From the NCBI GenBank assembly GCA_964351995.1, contig CAYGQE010000021.1, forward strand, positions 1 to 64,000: DNA of 64,000 nt, in the 5' to 3' direction. The translations under genes were made by a program, and so were the position numbers. This stretch comes from SZUA-35 sp964351995. GTDB lineage: Bacteria > Actinomycetota > Acidimicrobiia > Acidimicrobiales > SZUA-35. The notes under the pieces are model-generated. The model had not been told where the DNA came from. It saw only the letters and a list, made by a program, of their open reading frames with translations, and did not search any database. Below are positions 25,036 to 33,964 of the stretch, in pieces; position 1 is the first letter of the stretch, and every line of letters begins with the position of its first letter.

Positions 25036-25446
25036 GTGGAACTCGACATGAATGACCTCGGTGCTGACGATCTCGAACTGATCGAGTTCGCTCGACGCGT
25101 TGCCGAGGAGCAGTCGGACGATCTGATCCACACCGTCGGCGCTGCGGTGAGAGCAACTGACGGATCGATGCACGGCGGTATCAATCTCTTCCACTTCACC
25201 GGAGGCCCGTGTGCCGAGCTCGTCGCCCTCGCAACCGCACGAACGAACGGGGCGAGAGACCTCACGACCATCGTGGCGGTCGGAAACAATGGGCGTGGTG
25301 TCGTGTCGCCGTGCGGTCGAGATCGCCAGGTGCTCTTCGACTACCACCCCGGCATCCGGGTGATCGTGCCGACGCCGGATGGCGATCGCAGCATCGCCAT
25401 CACACGCCTGCTCCCCCACAGCTATCGCTGGGAACCCTCGGCCTAG
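25036..25446 (+). CDS. Cytidine/blasticidin deaminase-like protein with altered zinc ligand
   Basis: The protein has ~136 residues (GTG at 25036; an ATG at 25048 is equally possible). It has the CDA-fold order: an N-terminal helix (DDLELIEFARRVAEEQ), a first zinc motif GGPCAELVALATA with the catalytic Glu, and a second motif SPCGRDRQVLFDYHPG. The standard second motif is PCxxC; here the last Cys is Asp (PCGRD), so the usual three-ligand site is C, C, D. It may still bind zinc or another metal, or be inactive. It lies 46 bases downstream of the regulator and may be pyrimidine-salvage related by family, but this is not shown. Confidence 0.7.
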   Translation: MELDMNDLGADDLELIEFARRVAEEQSDDLIHTVGAAVRATDGSMHGGINLFHFTGGPCAELVALATARTNGARDLTTIVAVGNNGRGVVSPCGRDRQVLFDYHPGIRVIVPTPDGDRSIAITRLLPHSYRWEPSA

Positions 25447-25457
25447 CGAACGAAGCC

Positions 25458-27431
25458 TCAGTTCCTGCGAGTGAAGATGATGATGTCAGCGCCCTTGCGG
25501 AGCGACTCGCCAGCTGGCGGGTCGGTGGCGATCACATCACTGTTCGGCGGGCCATCGGTGTCGCTCACCACAAAGCCAAGAGCCGTCAGCTCATCTGCGG
25601 CGTCGCTGGCGCTCATGCCCGACACGTTGGGCACCAAGATGAACGGCAACCCGAGCGAGATCGTGATGGTGACCTCGCCGCCTCGCTCGATCGTCGCCTC
25701 AGGAGTCGGGTCGTTGCCGATGACTTGGCCCAGCGCCACGGTGTCGCTGTAGGCCTCGGCAATCACCGCGACGAGCCCGAGCTCGAGCAGGGCTGCCTCT
25801 GCCTCGGCTTGACTTCGGCCCGCCAGGTTCGGAACAATTCGAGGCTCGGGCCCAGCGCTGACGACCACGTCGACCCGAGTGCCGGTCTCGACCTGCACGA
25901 GCGGATCAGCCGATGAGCTGATGACCTGCCCCTCCGGGACCTCTTCGTCGAAGGCTCGCTCCACGTCACCGATCAGCAGGCCCTCGGCGGCCAACGCTTC
26001 CTCGGCCTCGGCGAGGGTGAATGCCTCGACCATGGGCACATCGCGCAACAACAGTCCCTCTGACACGACCAGCACGACCACGGCGTCGTTTTCGACCAAC
26101 TGCGTTCCTGCTGCCGGTGTCTGTGTGAGCACTTCGCCGGGAACGGAGTCGTCCGCTCTGACCTCAGACACGTCCACAGTCCAGCCGTTGGCCTCGATCT
26201 CGATCGTGACATCATCGATGTCTCGGCCGACGTACGTGCCGGTTGGGAAGGTCACCGGTTCAGGAATCGACTCTTCGAACACGCTCTCGACCGCACCGGT
26301 GCGGGTCAGGGCGAAGCCGCCGGCAAAGACGGCAACGACCACCAACGCAGCGGACCACCAGCGACGACTCCGGCCGCGGTCAGGAGCCACATCTGCAACG
26401 GGCTCATCGGGCACGACATCGTTGGTCGTGGTCGGCGTCGGCAGCGTGGGATCAGCAGCTTCGGACGCAGCGAGATCGGATGGAACCACCGCTCGATCGG
26501 CGAGCACCAACTGGTCTTCGTCGCCAGCGAGCACGATGACGTCATCACCGGCCGAAGCGGGGAGACCAGCAAGGGGAAGTTCGGCAGGCCGAGGCAACGT
26601 GGCTGCGGCTGATTCCATCAGCGCCACGAATTCAGCCGCTGTCGGGCGATCGGCCGGGTTGGCGCGAGCCCCCATCGCCAGCACCTCGCCGAGACGGCCG
26701 AGCGAAGCGTCGACCTCAACATCGGTGTCTTGGCGCAACACCATCGTGGCCAACGGGTTGCTACCGACAAGGGGCACCTCGCCCGTCACTGCCTCGAGCA
26801 AGGTGAGCGAGAGCGAGTAGATGTCGGCTCGACCGTCGATACCGCGGCCGAGCGCTTGTTCGGGGGCGGCGTAGCGAGCGGTGCCGATCAGCGCACCCTC
26901 TGGCTCGGTCCAACTGGCTTCGGCGACCGCTCGGCTGATCCCGAAGTCTGCAATCTTCAAACGACCCTTTGCGCCGAACATGAGGTTGGCCGGCTTGATG
27001 TCTCGATGGACAAAGCCCTCAGCGTGAGCGTGCTCGAGCCCGCTGCCAGCTTCCAGCCCGATCAATACGGCCTGTGACGGCGACAGGAGCTCGCCAGTAT
27101 CGAGCAGCGCACGGAGCGAGCCCCCCTCGAGCAACTCGGTGACCAGGTAGACCTGCTGTCCTTCCGCCCAGTCGTAAATGGCGAGCAAGCTCGGGTGATT
27201 CAACGAGGCGGCGTGTCGAGCCTCGCTCTCGAAGCGGCGCCGAAACGAACCGTCAGCCGACAAGCCAGCATGTAAGAGCTTGACCGCAACGTTGCGACCA
27301 AGCGAGCGATCGGTTGCGGTGTACACCCGAGCCGATGTTCCTTGACCGACCAGTTGCTTGAGCGCGTAGCGCTCACCAAGCACGGTGGTGGCTGATGGGG
27401 CGGCGGGCACGCAAAGGATGTTACCGACCAC
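25458..27431 (-). CDS. PASTA-domain Ser/Thr protein kinase (PknB/Stk1 type)
   Basis: Residues up to ~270 form a Hanks-type kinase: the glycine loop LVGQGTSARVYTATD, VAVKLL (ATP Lys), HRDIKPANL (catalytic loop), and DFG in IADFGISR. A single membrane helix (WWSAALVVVAVFAGGFAL) follows a Pro/Thr-rich linker. The outer part has four PASTA-like repeats, beginning near FPTGTYVGRDID, VPMVEAFTLAEAEEA, VPNLAGRSQAEAEAA and VPNVSGMSASDAAD. Such kinases sense peptidoglycan or lipid II and control growth and division. The GTG at 27431 is preferred because GAAGG lies about 7 bases upstream; the frame is open beyond. It is divergent from the next gene. Confidence 0.93.
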   Translation of the reverse strand: MVGNILCVPAAPSATTVLGERYALKQLVGQGTSARVYTATDRSLGRNVAVKLLHAGLSADGSFRRRFESEARHAASLNHPSLLAIYDWAEGQQVYLVTELLEGGSLRALLDTGELLSPSQAVLIGLEAGSGLEHAHAEGFVHRDIKPANLMFGAKGRLKIADFGISRAVAEASWTEPEGALIGTARYAAPEQALGRGIDGRADIYSLSLTLLEAVTGEVPLVGSNPLATMVLRQDTDVEVDASLGRLGEVLAMGARANPADRPTAAEFVALMESAAATLPRPAELPLAGLPASAGDDVIVLAGDEDQLVLADRAVVPSDLAASEAADPTLPTPTTTNDVVPDEPVADVAPDRGRSRRWWSAALVVVAVFAGGFALTRTGAVESVFEESIPEPVTFPTGTYVGRDIDDVTIEIEANGWTVDVSEVRADDSVPGEVLTQTPAAGTQLVENDAVVVLVVSEGLLLRDVPMVEAFTLAEAEEALAAEGLLIGDVERAFDEEVPEGQVISSSADPLVQVETGTRVDVVVSAGPEPRIVPNLAGRSQAEAEAALLELGLVAVIAEAYSDTVALGQVIGNDPTPEATIERGGEVTITISLGLPFILVPNVSGMSASDAADELTALGFVVSDTDGPPNSDVIATDPPAGESLRKGADIIIFTRRN

Positions 27432-27590
27432 GTTTTCGCCTTCGGCGATACCCGACCTGGGACGTTGAGAGCGCAGCGAGCAACTCCAGGTGCCAAAGGC
27501 ACACGCTCGCCTCCGACGCACAACCTCGAACATGGCCAACGACGACGGCGCGACTGTCCGTCAGGACGACAAAAGCGGCACACTTGGCGG

Positions 27591-28130
27591 GTGACTCTTC
27601 GACAGCGAATCATTGTCGGCGTCGCCGTCTTCGTGGCCTTCGGCCTCCTCGGGCTGGCCGCCGCCTACTCGGGCAATACCGATGTGGCTGGACCGATCAT
27701 CAGTGGTGGAGCCGTCGACGGTGGCGGCGAGCGTCCTGATGATCCCAACGCCGAGCGGGAAGAACTCGACCTCAATCCAATTCAGGGTTGGTTCCCCCAA
27801 GCCGGTCAAGGTTCCGGCTGCAGCGAGCCTGTCGGGGTGGATCTGATCCCCGGCTACTCGGCGCTCCTCACGATCAACGGCATCGTCATTGCACCGGAAG
27901 ACACCAATGCGCTGGTCAGCATCGACAACAACAACGACGGCATCACCGACGCCACCGCCATCTCGGCCGGCGCCTCCCAAGGACAGATCACCTGGGGCCC
28001 CGAAGAGGACTGCCCGTTCGGTCTGATTCTTCGCCCGACCAACAATCGAGTGAGTGCCTGCATCTACCGAATCGAAGAGGGCCCCGAGAACTGCCGCACA
28101 CGGGCCCGGCCTGACACGTTCGACTTCTAG
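27591..28130 (+). CDS. Single-pass membrane/exported protein of unknown function
   Basis: The protein has ~179 residues, starting at GTG (VTLRQRIIVG). One hydrophobic stretch, IIVGVAVFVAFGLLGLAAAY (residues ~7-26), anchors or exports it. The remaining ~150 residues are polar, with four cysteines and an EF-hand-like acidic run, SIDNNNDGITDATA, that could bind calcium (pattern only). No family recognised. It lies between the PASTA kinase and DNA ligase and ends four bases into the convergent ligA stop region. Confidence 0.65.
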   Translation: MTLRQRIIVGVAVFVAFGLLGLAAAYSGNTDVAGPIISGGAVDGGGERPDDPNAEREELDLNPIQGWFPQAGQGSGCSEPVGVDLIPGYSALLTINGIVIAPEDTNALVSIDNNNDGITDATAISAGASQGQITWGPEEDCPFGLILRPTNNRVSACIYRIEEGPENCRTRARPDTFDF

Positions 28131-30214
28131 CCGTCCGCCGTCTCGACAGGTGCTGTTTGGTCCCTCTCGAGCGTTTCACCGGCGAGCACGCCATGTTCCA
28201 GAAGGGCCACGAAGCCGGCTTCGTCGATCATCGGAATGCCAAGCTCCTCCGCCTTGGTCACCTTCGACGCACCCGGCGATTCGCCAACCACCACGGCCAG
28301 GGTTTTCTTCGATACCGACCCGGGGTTCTTTCCGCCCCGGCTCTTGATGGCATCGGCCGCTGAGTCCCTCGAGAAGCCTTCGAGCGATCCGGTCACCACA
28401 ATGGCTTTGCCTTCGAGCACCTGTGCCACCTCGGACTTTTCGGGGCCCTCGAGGTTGACACCGCCGTCTCGGAACTTCTGGACGAGCAGTTGCGCCTTCT
28501 CGGATTGGAAGTACTCGGCCACGCTGCGAGCGATCACCGGCCCCACACCGTCGATGGCTGCGGTCTCTTCAACCGATGCCGCAGCGATGGCATCGAGGTG
28601 GCCGAAGTGCGAGGCCAGCAACTCGGCCCCTGATGGTCCGAAGTGCCGAACACCGAGACCAACGAGCAACGAAGCGAGCGGGCGATGCCGTGCCGCCTCG
28701 ACCGCATTGCGAAGATTCTCGACCGTGGTTTCACCGAACCGATCGAGTGCTCGCACTCGCTCCCAATCGATCAGGAAGACATCGCCGATGTCGGCGATGA
28801 TCCCCTCCTCGATGAAGCGGGACACCACTTTCTCGCCCATGCCTTCGATGTCCATCGCCCCCCGGCTGGCGAAGTACTCGATTTGGGTCTGTTGACGGGC
28901 GGGACACAGCGGGTTGACACAGAACGTGTGGGCTTCGTCCTCGGGCCGGACCAGCGTCTGCCCACAGGTGGGACAGTCGACCGGAAAGTGCCACTCGGGC
29001 AGATCGTCAGGCCGCTCGGCCAGCACGGGTCCAAGAACCTCGGGAATCACGTCACCCGCCTTCCGCACGATGACCATGTCGCCCGGTCGAACGTTCTTGA
29101 TCGCCACTTGATCGGCGTTGTGTAGCGTGGCCATCTGCACCGTCGAGCCTCCGACGAAGACCGGGTCGAGCACCGCGAACGGCGTGGCCTTGCCCGTTCG
29201 CCCGATCGACACCTGGATGTCGAGCAGCTTCGTTGTTCGCTCCTCCGGAGGCAGCTTGAACGACATCGCCCAGCGAGGGGCCCGGGCGGTGGAACCGAGC
29301 ATTCGCTGCTGATTCAGCGAATCGACCTTGATGACCGCACCGTCGATCTCGTAGTCGAGGTCGTGGCGGTGTTCCTGCCAGTGCTCGGTGAACGCAATGA
29401 CATCGTGGATCGTCGCCGCCTTCTTCCGTTCGGGGTTGACCGGAAAACCCAGCTCGCCGAGCCAGTCGATTGCGGCACTGTGGGTGGGGAGCTCGGGCCC
29501 GCCCTCGACCTGTCCCAGCTGATAGGCCCAGAATGCGAGCTTTCGGCTGGCGGTGATCGCCGGATCCTTCTGGCGAAGGCTGCCAGCTGCGGTGTTCCGA
29601 GGGTTGGCATAGCGCGGCAGACCAGCGGCTTCTTGTGCCTCGTTGAGGGCATCGAAGGCGGCAACGGGCAGATAGACCTCGCCGCGAACCTCGAGCACGG
29701 ACGGAATGTTCGGGCCGGTCAGCTTCTTCGGGATCACCTCGATGGTCTCGATGTTGGCCGTGATGTCTTCGCCGACCTTGCCGTTCCCGCGGGTGGCCCC
29801 CTGAACGAGTTCGCCGTTTTCGAAACGCATGGAGAGCGCAATGCCGTCGATCTTCAACTCGCACATGAACCCAATCTCGGCATCGGGCGCCGTTTCGAGG
29901 CCCCGAGCGACGCGGTCGGCCCATGCCCGCAGTTCGTCGTGGTCGAAGGAGTTGTCGAGACTCATCATCGGCACGGTGTGCTCGACGGGCGCAAACGTGG
30001 CGGAGGGAGCACCACCGACCTGCGCCGTCGGGGTGTCGCTGGCGACCAGCTCGGGATGTTCGGTTTCGAGCGCCTGAAGCTCACGAACGAGCATGTCGTA
30101 CTCGATGTCAGGGATCTCCGGAGCGTCCTGCTCGTGGTAGCGCTGGTTGTGGTGGGCGATCAGATCTCGAAGAGTCTGCGCCTGCTCGGCCGGTTCGGAT
30201 GTCGATGCACTCAC
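28127..30214 (-). CDS. ligA: NAD+-dependent DNA ligase
   Basis: The 695-residue enzyme seals nicks in replication and repair. The adenylated lysine is K121 in the motif CELKIDG, followed by GATRGNGKVGEDIT (domain 1). The OB-fold and the four-Cys zinc finger (CPTCGQTLV ... CVNPLCPA) are present, then helix-hairpin-helix units (LASLLVGLGVRHFG) and a C-terminal BRCT domain (EGKAIVVTGSLEGFS). The start is a GTG at 30214, where homology begins; the frame is open far upstream but that part is not ligase. It is divergent from the next membrane protein gene. Confidence 0.97.
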   Translation of the reverse strand: MSASTSEPAEQAQTLRDLIAHHNQRYHEQDAPEIPDIEYDMLVRELQALETEHPELVASDTPTAQVGGAPSATFAPVEHTVPMMSLDNSFDHDELRAWADRVARGLETAPDAEIGFMCELKIDGIALSMRFENGELVQGATRGNGKVGEDITANIETIEVIPKKLTGPNIPSVLEVRGEVYLPVAAFDALNEAQEAAGLPRYANPRNTAAGSLRQKDPAITASRKLAFWAYQLGQVEGGPELPTHSAAIDWLGELGFPVNPERKKAATIHDVIAFTEHWQEHRHDLDYEIDGAVIKVDSLNQQRMLGSTARAPRWAMSFKLPPEERTTKLLDIQVSIGRTGKATPFAVLDPVFVGGSTVQMATLHNADQVAIKNVRPGDMVIVRKAGDVIPEVLGPVLAERPDDLPEWHFPVDCPTCGQTLVRPEDEAHTFCVNPLCPARQQTQIEYFASRGAMDIEGMGEKVVSRFIEEGIIADIGDVFLIDWERVRALDRFGETTVENLRNAVEAARHRPLASLLVGLGVRHFGPSGAELLASHFGHLDAIAAASVEETAAIDGVGPVIARSVAEYFQSEKAQLLVQKFRDGGVNLEGPEKSEVAQVLEGKAIVVTGSLEGFSRDSAADAIKSRGGKNPGSVSKKTLAVVVGESPGASKVTKAEELGIPMIDEAGFVALLEHGVLAGETLERDQTAPVETADG

Positions 30215-30275
30215 CTGGGCGAGCGTAGCCACACGGTGCGACAGGGGGCCGAGCGCCAGGCACACTGTTGGCTTC

Positions 30276-31169
30276 ATGGCTCGCCCAACACCTGCAATCA
30301 TCGAGAAACTCGGACTCTGGCCGCTCCGTGCTCTGTGGGCCGCCCTGCCGCTGCTCGCCGGCCCGGGCTTCTCCGCGATGCTCGATGACCGTTCCACCGC
30401 CGTCGCCACCACCGCCGAAGTCGGCTTGTGGGCCATGTGGTTCGCCGGCCTGGTGGGGCTCCTGGCGCCGTCGACTGTGAGCCTCACCGTTGTGCGGTTC
30501 ATGTCACCTTCACTCGTGGCCTCCGCCATCTACGGGACCATTGCCCACGGAACGTCGACCGCCAGCACGACCGCCGCCATCGCCGCCACGTCCCTGGCGT
30601 TCGCCATCGTCCTTCTTCCGGCAACGGGCGACCCGATGGTCAACGGTTCGTCCTACGGGCCTGAACGGCGGCTCGCTCTTCGGCCACCGGCTGCCCTGAT
30701 CTTCGGCCCGCTGCAGCTCACTTGGCTCGTGATGTTCGGAGCAACTGCGGCGGGCGCACTGATGCTCGCTGCCGAGAACTACCTCGTTGGAGCACCCCTG
30801 CTCATCTTCGGGTTGCTTGCATCGTGGCGGGGGTCGCAGTCGCTCCACCAACTCTCGCGGCGCTGGATCGTTTTCGTTCCTGCTGGTTTCGTCATCCACG
30901 ACTCGTGGGCGCTGGCTGAATCGCTCCTCATCCAGCGGCGAGAGATTACGTCGCTCGGCCCCGCTCCGCTTGACAAGGGCGAGCTGCTCGATCTGAGCGG
31001 AGGAGCCATGGGGCTGGCATTGTTGGTCGAGACGAAGGAAAAGGTGCCGCTCGCCCTTCGAGCCAAGAACTCGGTCGAATCGTTCAGCGCCTACCGCATC
31101 GTCTTCACCCCAACCCTTCCAGGCCAGCTCCTCCACGAGGCTCGGGTGCGAGGCATCTCCATCGGTTGA
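30276..31169 (+). CDS. Integral membrane protein of unknown function
   Basis: 297 residues from the ATG at 30276. The N-terminal ~190 residues are largely hydrophobic with five to six predicted membrane segments; the C-terminal ~100 residues are soluble (TSLGPAPLDKGELLDLSGG, then KVPLALRAKNSVESFSAYRI), resembling a PH-like or DUF cytoplasmic domain seen in actinobacterial membrane proteins. No catalytic motif. It is divergent from ligA, with ~61 bases between the starts, and convergent with the molybdopterin gene. Confidence 0.75.
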   Translation: MARPTPAIIEKLGLWPLRALWAALPLLAGPGFSAMLDDRSTAVATTAEVGLWAMWFAGLVGLLAPSTVSLTVVRFMSPSLVASAIYGTIAHGTSTASTTAAIAATSLAFAIVLLPATGDPMVNGSSYGPERRLALRPPAALIFGPLQLTWLVMFGATAAGALMLAAENYLVGAPLLIFGLLASWRGSQSLHQLSRRWIVFVPAGFVIHDSWALAESLLIQRREITSLGPAPLDKGELLDLSGGAMGLALLVETKEKVPLALRAKNSVESFSAYRIVFTPTLPGQLLHEARVRGISIG

Positions 31170-31175
31170 TCAGGG

Positions 31176-33449
31176 TCATCGCGAACGCATCGCGTCCCAG
31201 ACACGAAGCGGCGTGCACGGCATGTCGAGGTGCGTCACGCCCAGAGGTCGCAGCGCGTCCAGTACGGCAAGGTGAACAGCAGGAGCGGCCGCGACCGTGC
31301 CGGATTCACCCACTCCCTTGAATCCTTGCGAGTTGAACGACGACGCCACTTCGGACGGGGCCAGTTCGAAGCTGGGCAACAGATCAGCAGTCGGCAGCGC
31401 GTAGTCCATGAAATTGGCCGTGATCGGATTGCCATCGTCGTCGAAGGCCACGACCTCGCACAGCGCCTGACCGAGGCCCGCAGCGATTCCGCCGTGCAGC
31501 TGCCCCTCGACGATCATCGGGTTGACTCGCCGACCGGCGTCATCGACACCGAAATACTGCATCACATCGACCCGTCCCGTCTCCGGATCCAATTCGACCA
31601 AGGCAATGTGCGCACCTGACGGGTAGGTGTTCGGCCCGGCAAAGACCTCGCCACACACCAACTCCCGCTCTGGATCACCGAACCCAAGCGTTGCCAGCTC
31701 AGACCACGCAACGTTGACCGCCGGCGTTCCGATCACTGTGAACGATCCAGTTGCGCGATCGAGGACCACGTCACCGATCGCCGCCTCGAGGTGATCAGCG
31801 GCCAGAGCTCTGGCCCGCTCGACCACAGCTTCGGCCGACTGGTGCACCGCCATCCCGGCGGTCTGCAGCGAGCGAGACCCGACCGCTCCGACACCTGTTG
31901 CCACGTCGTCGGTGTTTCCTTCGCGGACAACGATCTGTTCGATGGGGATGGCCAAGACGTCAGACGCAATCTGCGCCCACGCCATGTCGTGCCCGTGGCC
32001 CTGATCGGTACTGCCGGTCATCACAACCGCCGTCCCGTCGGGCTGGATCGTGACGCTTGCTTCTTCGCCACCAGCACCGTTGGTGATGTGGTTGTACGCA
32101 ATCACGCCAATGCCGAGTTGAGGCGACTCTGGCGTCGCCCGCCTGACGGCCTGTTCTCGACGAAGTTCGTCGTAACCGGCGAGGTCCATGACCTTGGCCA
32201 GGTCTCCCGGGTAGTCGGCCTCGTCGAAGATGGAGCCCATCGGGGTCTCGTATGGCATCTGATCTGGGCGGACCAAGTTCCGTCGACGGAGCTCGGCCGG
32301 ATCGATGCCGGTCTGTGCCGCGTAGGCATCGACGGCACATTCGATGGCGTGGATGATTGGTGCCCGACCGGCGCCTCGGAACGCAGCGACCGGCGGAGCG
32401 TTTGTCACCACCGACACGAACCCGAAACTGGCCTCAGCGATCGCATAGGGGCCGGTCGTGATCGGGCGGCTGTAGCCCGGAGGAAGCGAGGCGCCGACCA
32501 CGGGAAATGCTCCGCAGTCCTTGGTGATGTGGATGCTGATCGACTCGAACTGGCCGTCGGCGGTTCCAGCGAGGTCAACGCTCACGACCTCCCCTCGGCT
32601 CTGTTGTGCGGCGGTCTGATACTCGCTGCGAGTGTCGATCCAGCGCACCGCCCGTGCCACCAACCCGGCCAACCGGGGCAGCAGCAGCTCCTCGACGGCA
32701 ACGCCGCCCTTGCCACCAAACCCTCCCCCGACGTTCGGTCCAGCGATGACATGCACGGCAGTCCGATCGAGCCCGAAGACAGCACAGATCGAATCCCGAA
32801 GCCCGTGCGGTCGCTGCGTAGACGACCACACGTGGAGGTCGTCGCCGCGCCAAACGGCAACCGCGCCCCGAGTCTCGATCGGTGCCGCCGATTGACGAGG
32901 GCTGACGAGTCGACGCGAGATCATCACCTCACGCTCGATCATCTGCCGGGGAACGGGTTCACCACCGAGCACGACATTCGAGTCGAGATGGTTGAAGAGC
33001 AGCACCTCACCGGCCAAGGCATCGTCCAGCTCGAGGACAGAGGTGAGGGGCTCGTAGGCGACCTCGATCACCTCAGCAGCATCGACCGCTTGTTCTCGTG
33101 TCTCCGCAACAACGGCGGCGACAGCCTGACCGGCGAAGCGGACTCGCCCTGCGGCCAACAACGGCTGCGCCATGCCCTCCGGAAACGACGGGTTGAAGTT
33201 CGGCACGATGAGATCGTGGACATCAGCGGCGGTGACCACCGCCAAGACACCAGGCATCGCCAACGCGTCGGCTGTTTCAATCGCACCGAGCTCAGCGTGT
33301 GCGAAGGGGGAACGCACGAAGGCGACGTGACAGGGCTCTTCGTCCACACCGAGCTCAGCTGGGGTGAGATCGGCCACGAACCGGCCACCTCCTCGCAAGA
33401 GCGTCAGATCTTCGCGGCGCCGGAGCGACCGGCCAACATTGGTCGTCAT
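31176..33449 (-). CDS. Molybdopterin-binding large subunit, xanthine/CO dehydrogenase family (orphan)
   Basis: The 757-residue protein carries the Mo-cofactor subunit layout of the family: the N-terminal a/b-hammerhead domain (RREDLTLLRGGGRFVADL), the conserved VGGGFGGKGG block, AFRGAGRAP (the xanthine-dehydrogenase-type form of the active loop, not the AYxCSFR loop of true CO dehydrogenase), and the catalytic Glu in GVGESGT near the C-terminus. Normally it works with an FAD subunit and a [2Fe-2S] subunit; neither is adjacent. Its substrate is unknown. The ATG at 33449 is chosen because homology begins there. Confidence 0.93.
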   Translation of the reverse strand: MTTNVGRSLRRREDLTLLRGGGRFVADLTPAELGVDEEPCHVAFVRSPFAHAELGAIETADALAMPGVLAVVTAADVHDLIVPNFNPSFPEGMAQPLLAAGRVRFAGQAVAAVVAETREQAVDAAEVIEVAYEPLTSVLELDDALAGEVLLFNHLDSNVVLGGEPVPRQMIEREVMISRRLVSPRQSAAPIETRGAVAVWRGDDLHVWSSTQRPHGLRDSICAVFGLDRTAVHVIAGPNVGGGFGGKGGVAVEELLLPRLAGLVARAVRWIDTRSEYQTAAQQSRGEVVSVDLAGTADGQFESISIHITKDCGAFPVVGASLPPGYSRPITTGPYAIAEASFGFVSVVTNAPPVAAFRGAGRAPIIHAIECAVDAYAAQTGIDPAELRRRNLVRPDQMPYETPMGSIFDEADYPGDLAKVMDLAGYDELRREQAVRRATPESPQLGIGVIAYNHITNGAGGEEASVTIQPDGTAVVMTGSTDQGHGHDMAWAQIASDVLAIPIEQIVVREGNTDDVATGVGAVGSRSLQTAGMAVHQSAEAVVERARALAADHLEAAIGDVVLDRATGSFTVIGTPAVNVAWSELATLGFGDPERELVCGEVFAGPNTYPSGAHIALVELDPETGRVDVMQYFGVDDAGRRVNPMIVEGQLHGGIAAGLGQALCEVVAFDDDGNPITANFMDYALPTADLLPSFELAPSEVASSFNSQGFKGVGESGTVAAAPAVHLAVLDALRPLGVTHLDMPCTPLRVWDAMRSR

Positions 33450-33491
33450 GGCCGCACCGTAGTGGTGTCGGAGAGGTGCCAACATGGCTCC

Positions 33492-33835
33492 GTGTCGCAC
33501 CTGATCAAGGCCCGCATGACCGACGGAGTGACATCCGAGGGCTACCCGTTCGATCTTCCCGCTGTCCCAAGTGGGGCTGGTTCCTCAGAGCAGAAACGTT
33601 CTATGGCATGGCTTCACACATCGAGGAAGACGACGATCCGCAGAGCGCGGTCAAGGCCCTGTTCCCCGATCTTCATGCTCGTTCGCACGGCGAGTCGCTT
33701 CTGACCCTCATCGAGGAGCGGATGACTACCGCTGGCTTGTACGTCCTCGACGAGCCTGAGTCCCGCGTGCCAGTTCGTCGACGCCCTCTGACGAATGGCA
33801 GATTGCATCAAGGCCGGTGAGAGCTTCGACTCGGC
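33492..33835 (+). pseudogene. Remnant of an AAA-family ATPase, internally deleted and frameshifted
   Basis: Pieces of one protein family appear in order but in different frames. Frame 0 from GTG 33492 reads VSHLIKARMTDGV to YPFDLPAV, the opening of small AAA ATPases of the HGESFL type. Then frame 2 reads WGWFLRAETFYG to SHGESLLTLIEERM and LYVLDEPESR, the Walker B/signature end. The Walker A part, roughly 70-100 codons, is missing between 33570 and 33580. A further frame break near 33775 leads to MADCIKAGESF, resembling the continuation. This is therefore a decayed gene. It lies just before the HNH protein and suggests a gene-loss or insertion site. Confidence 0.65.
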
Positions 33836-33964
33836 TGCGCGAGCTGTCTGCGACTTGTCAAAGTGCGGTTTCACCGAGATCGAAGCAGATCGCACCTCTA
33901 CAAACGCATGTTCTGTTTTTCTACGCAGAGAGGGCTGTCATACCCCCTGAGTAGTATTTCCTGT

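Noticed and set aside
31176..33449. True form I CO dehydrogenase large subunit
   Set aside because: The active loop is AFRGAGR and not AYxCSFR.
31791..33704. A 637-residue plus-strand frame opposite the molybdopterin gene
   Set aside because: No family resemblance and a composition typical of the antisense of a high-GC gene; only its last part overlaps the decayed ATPase.
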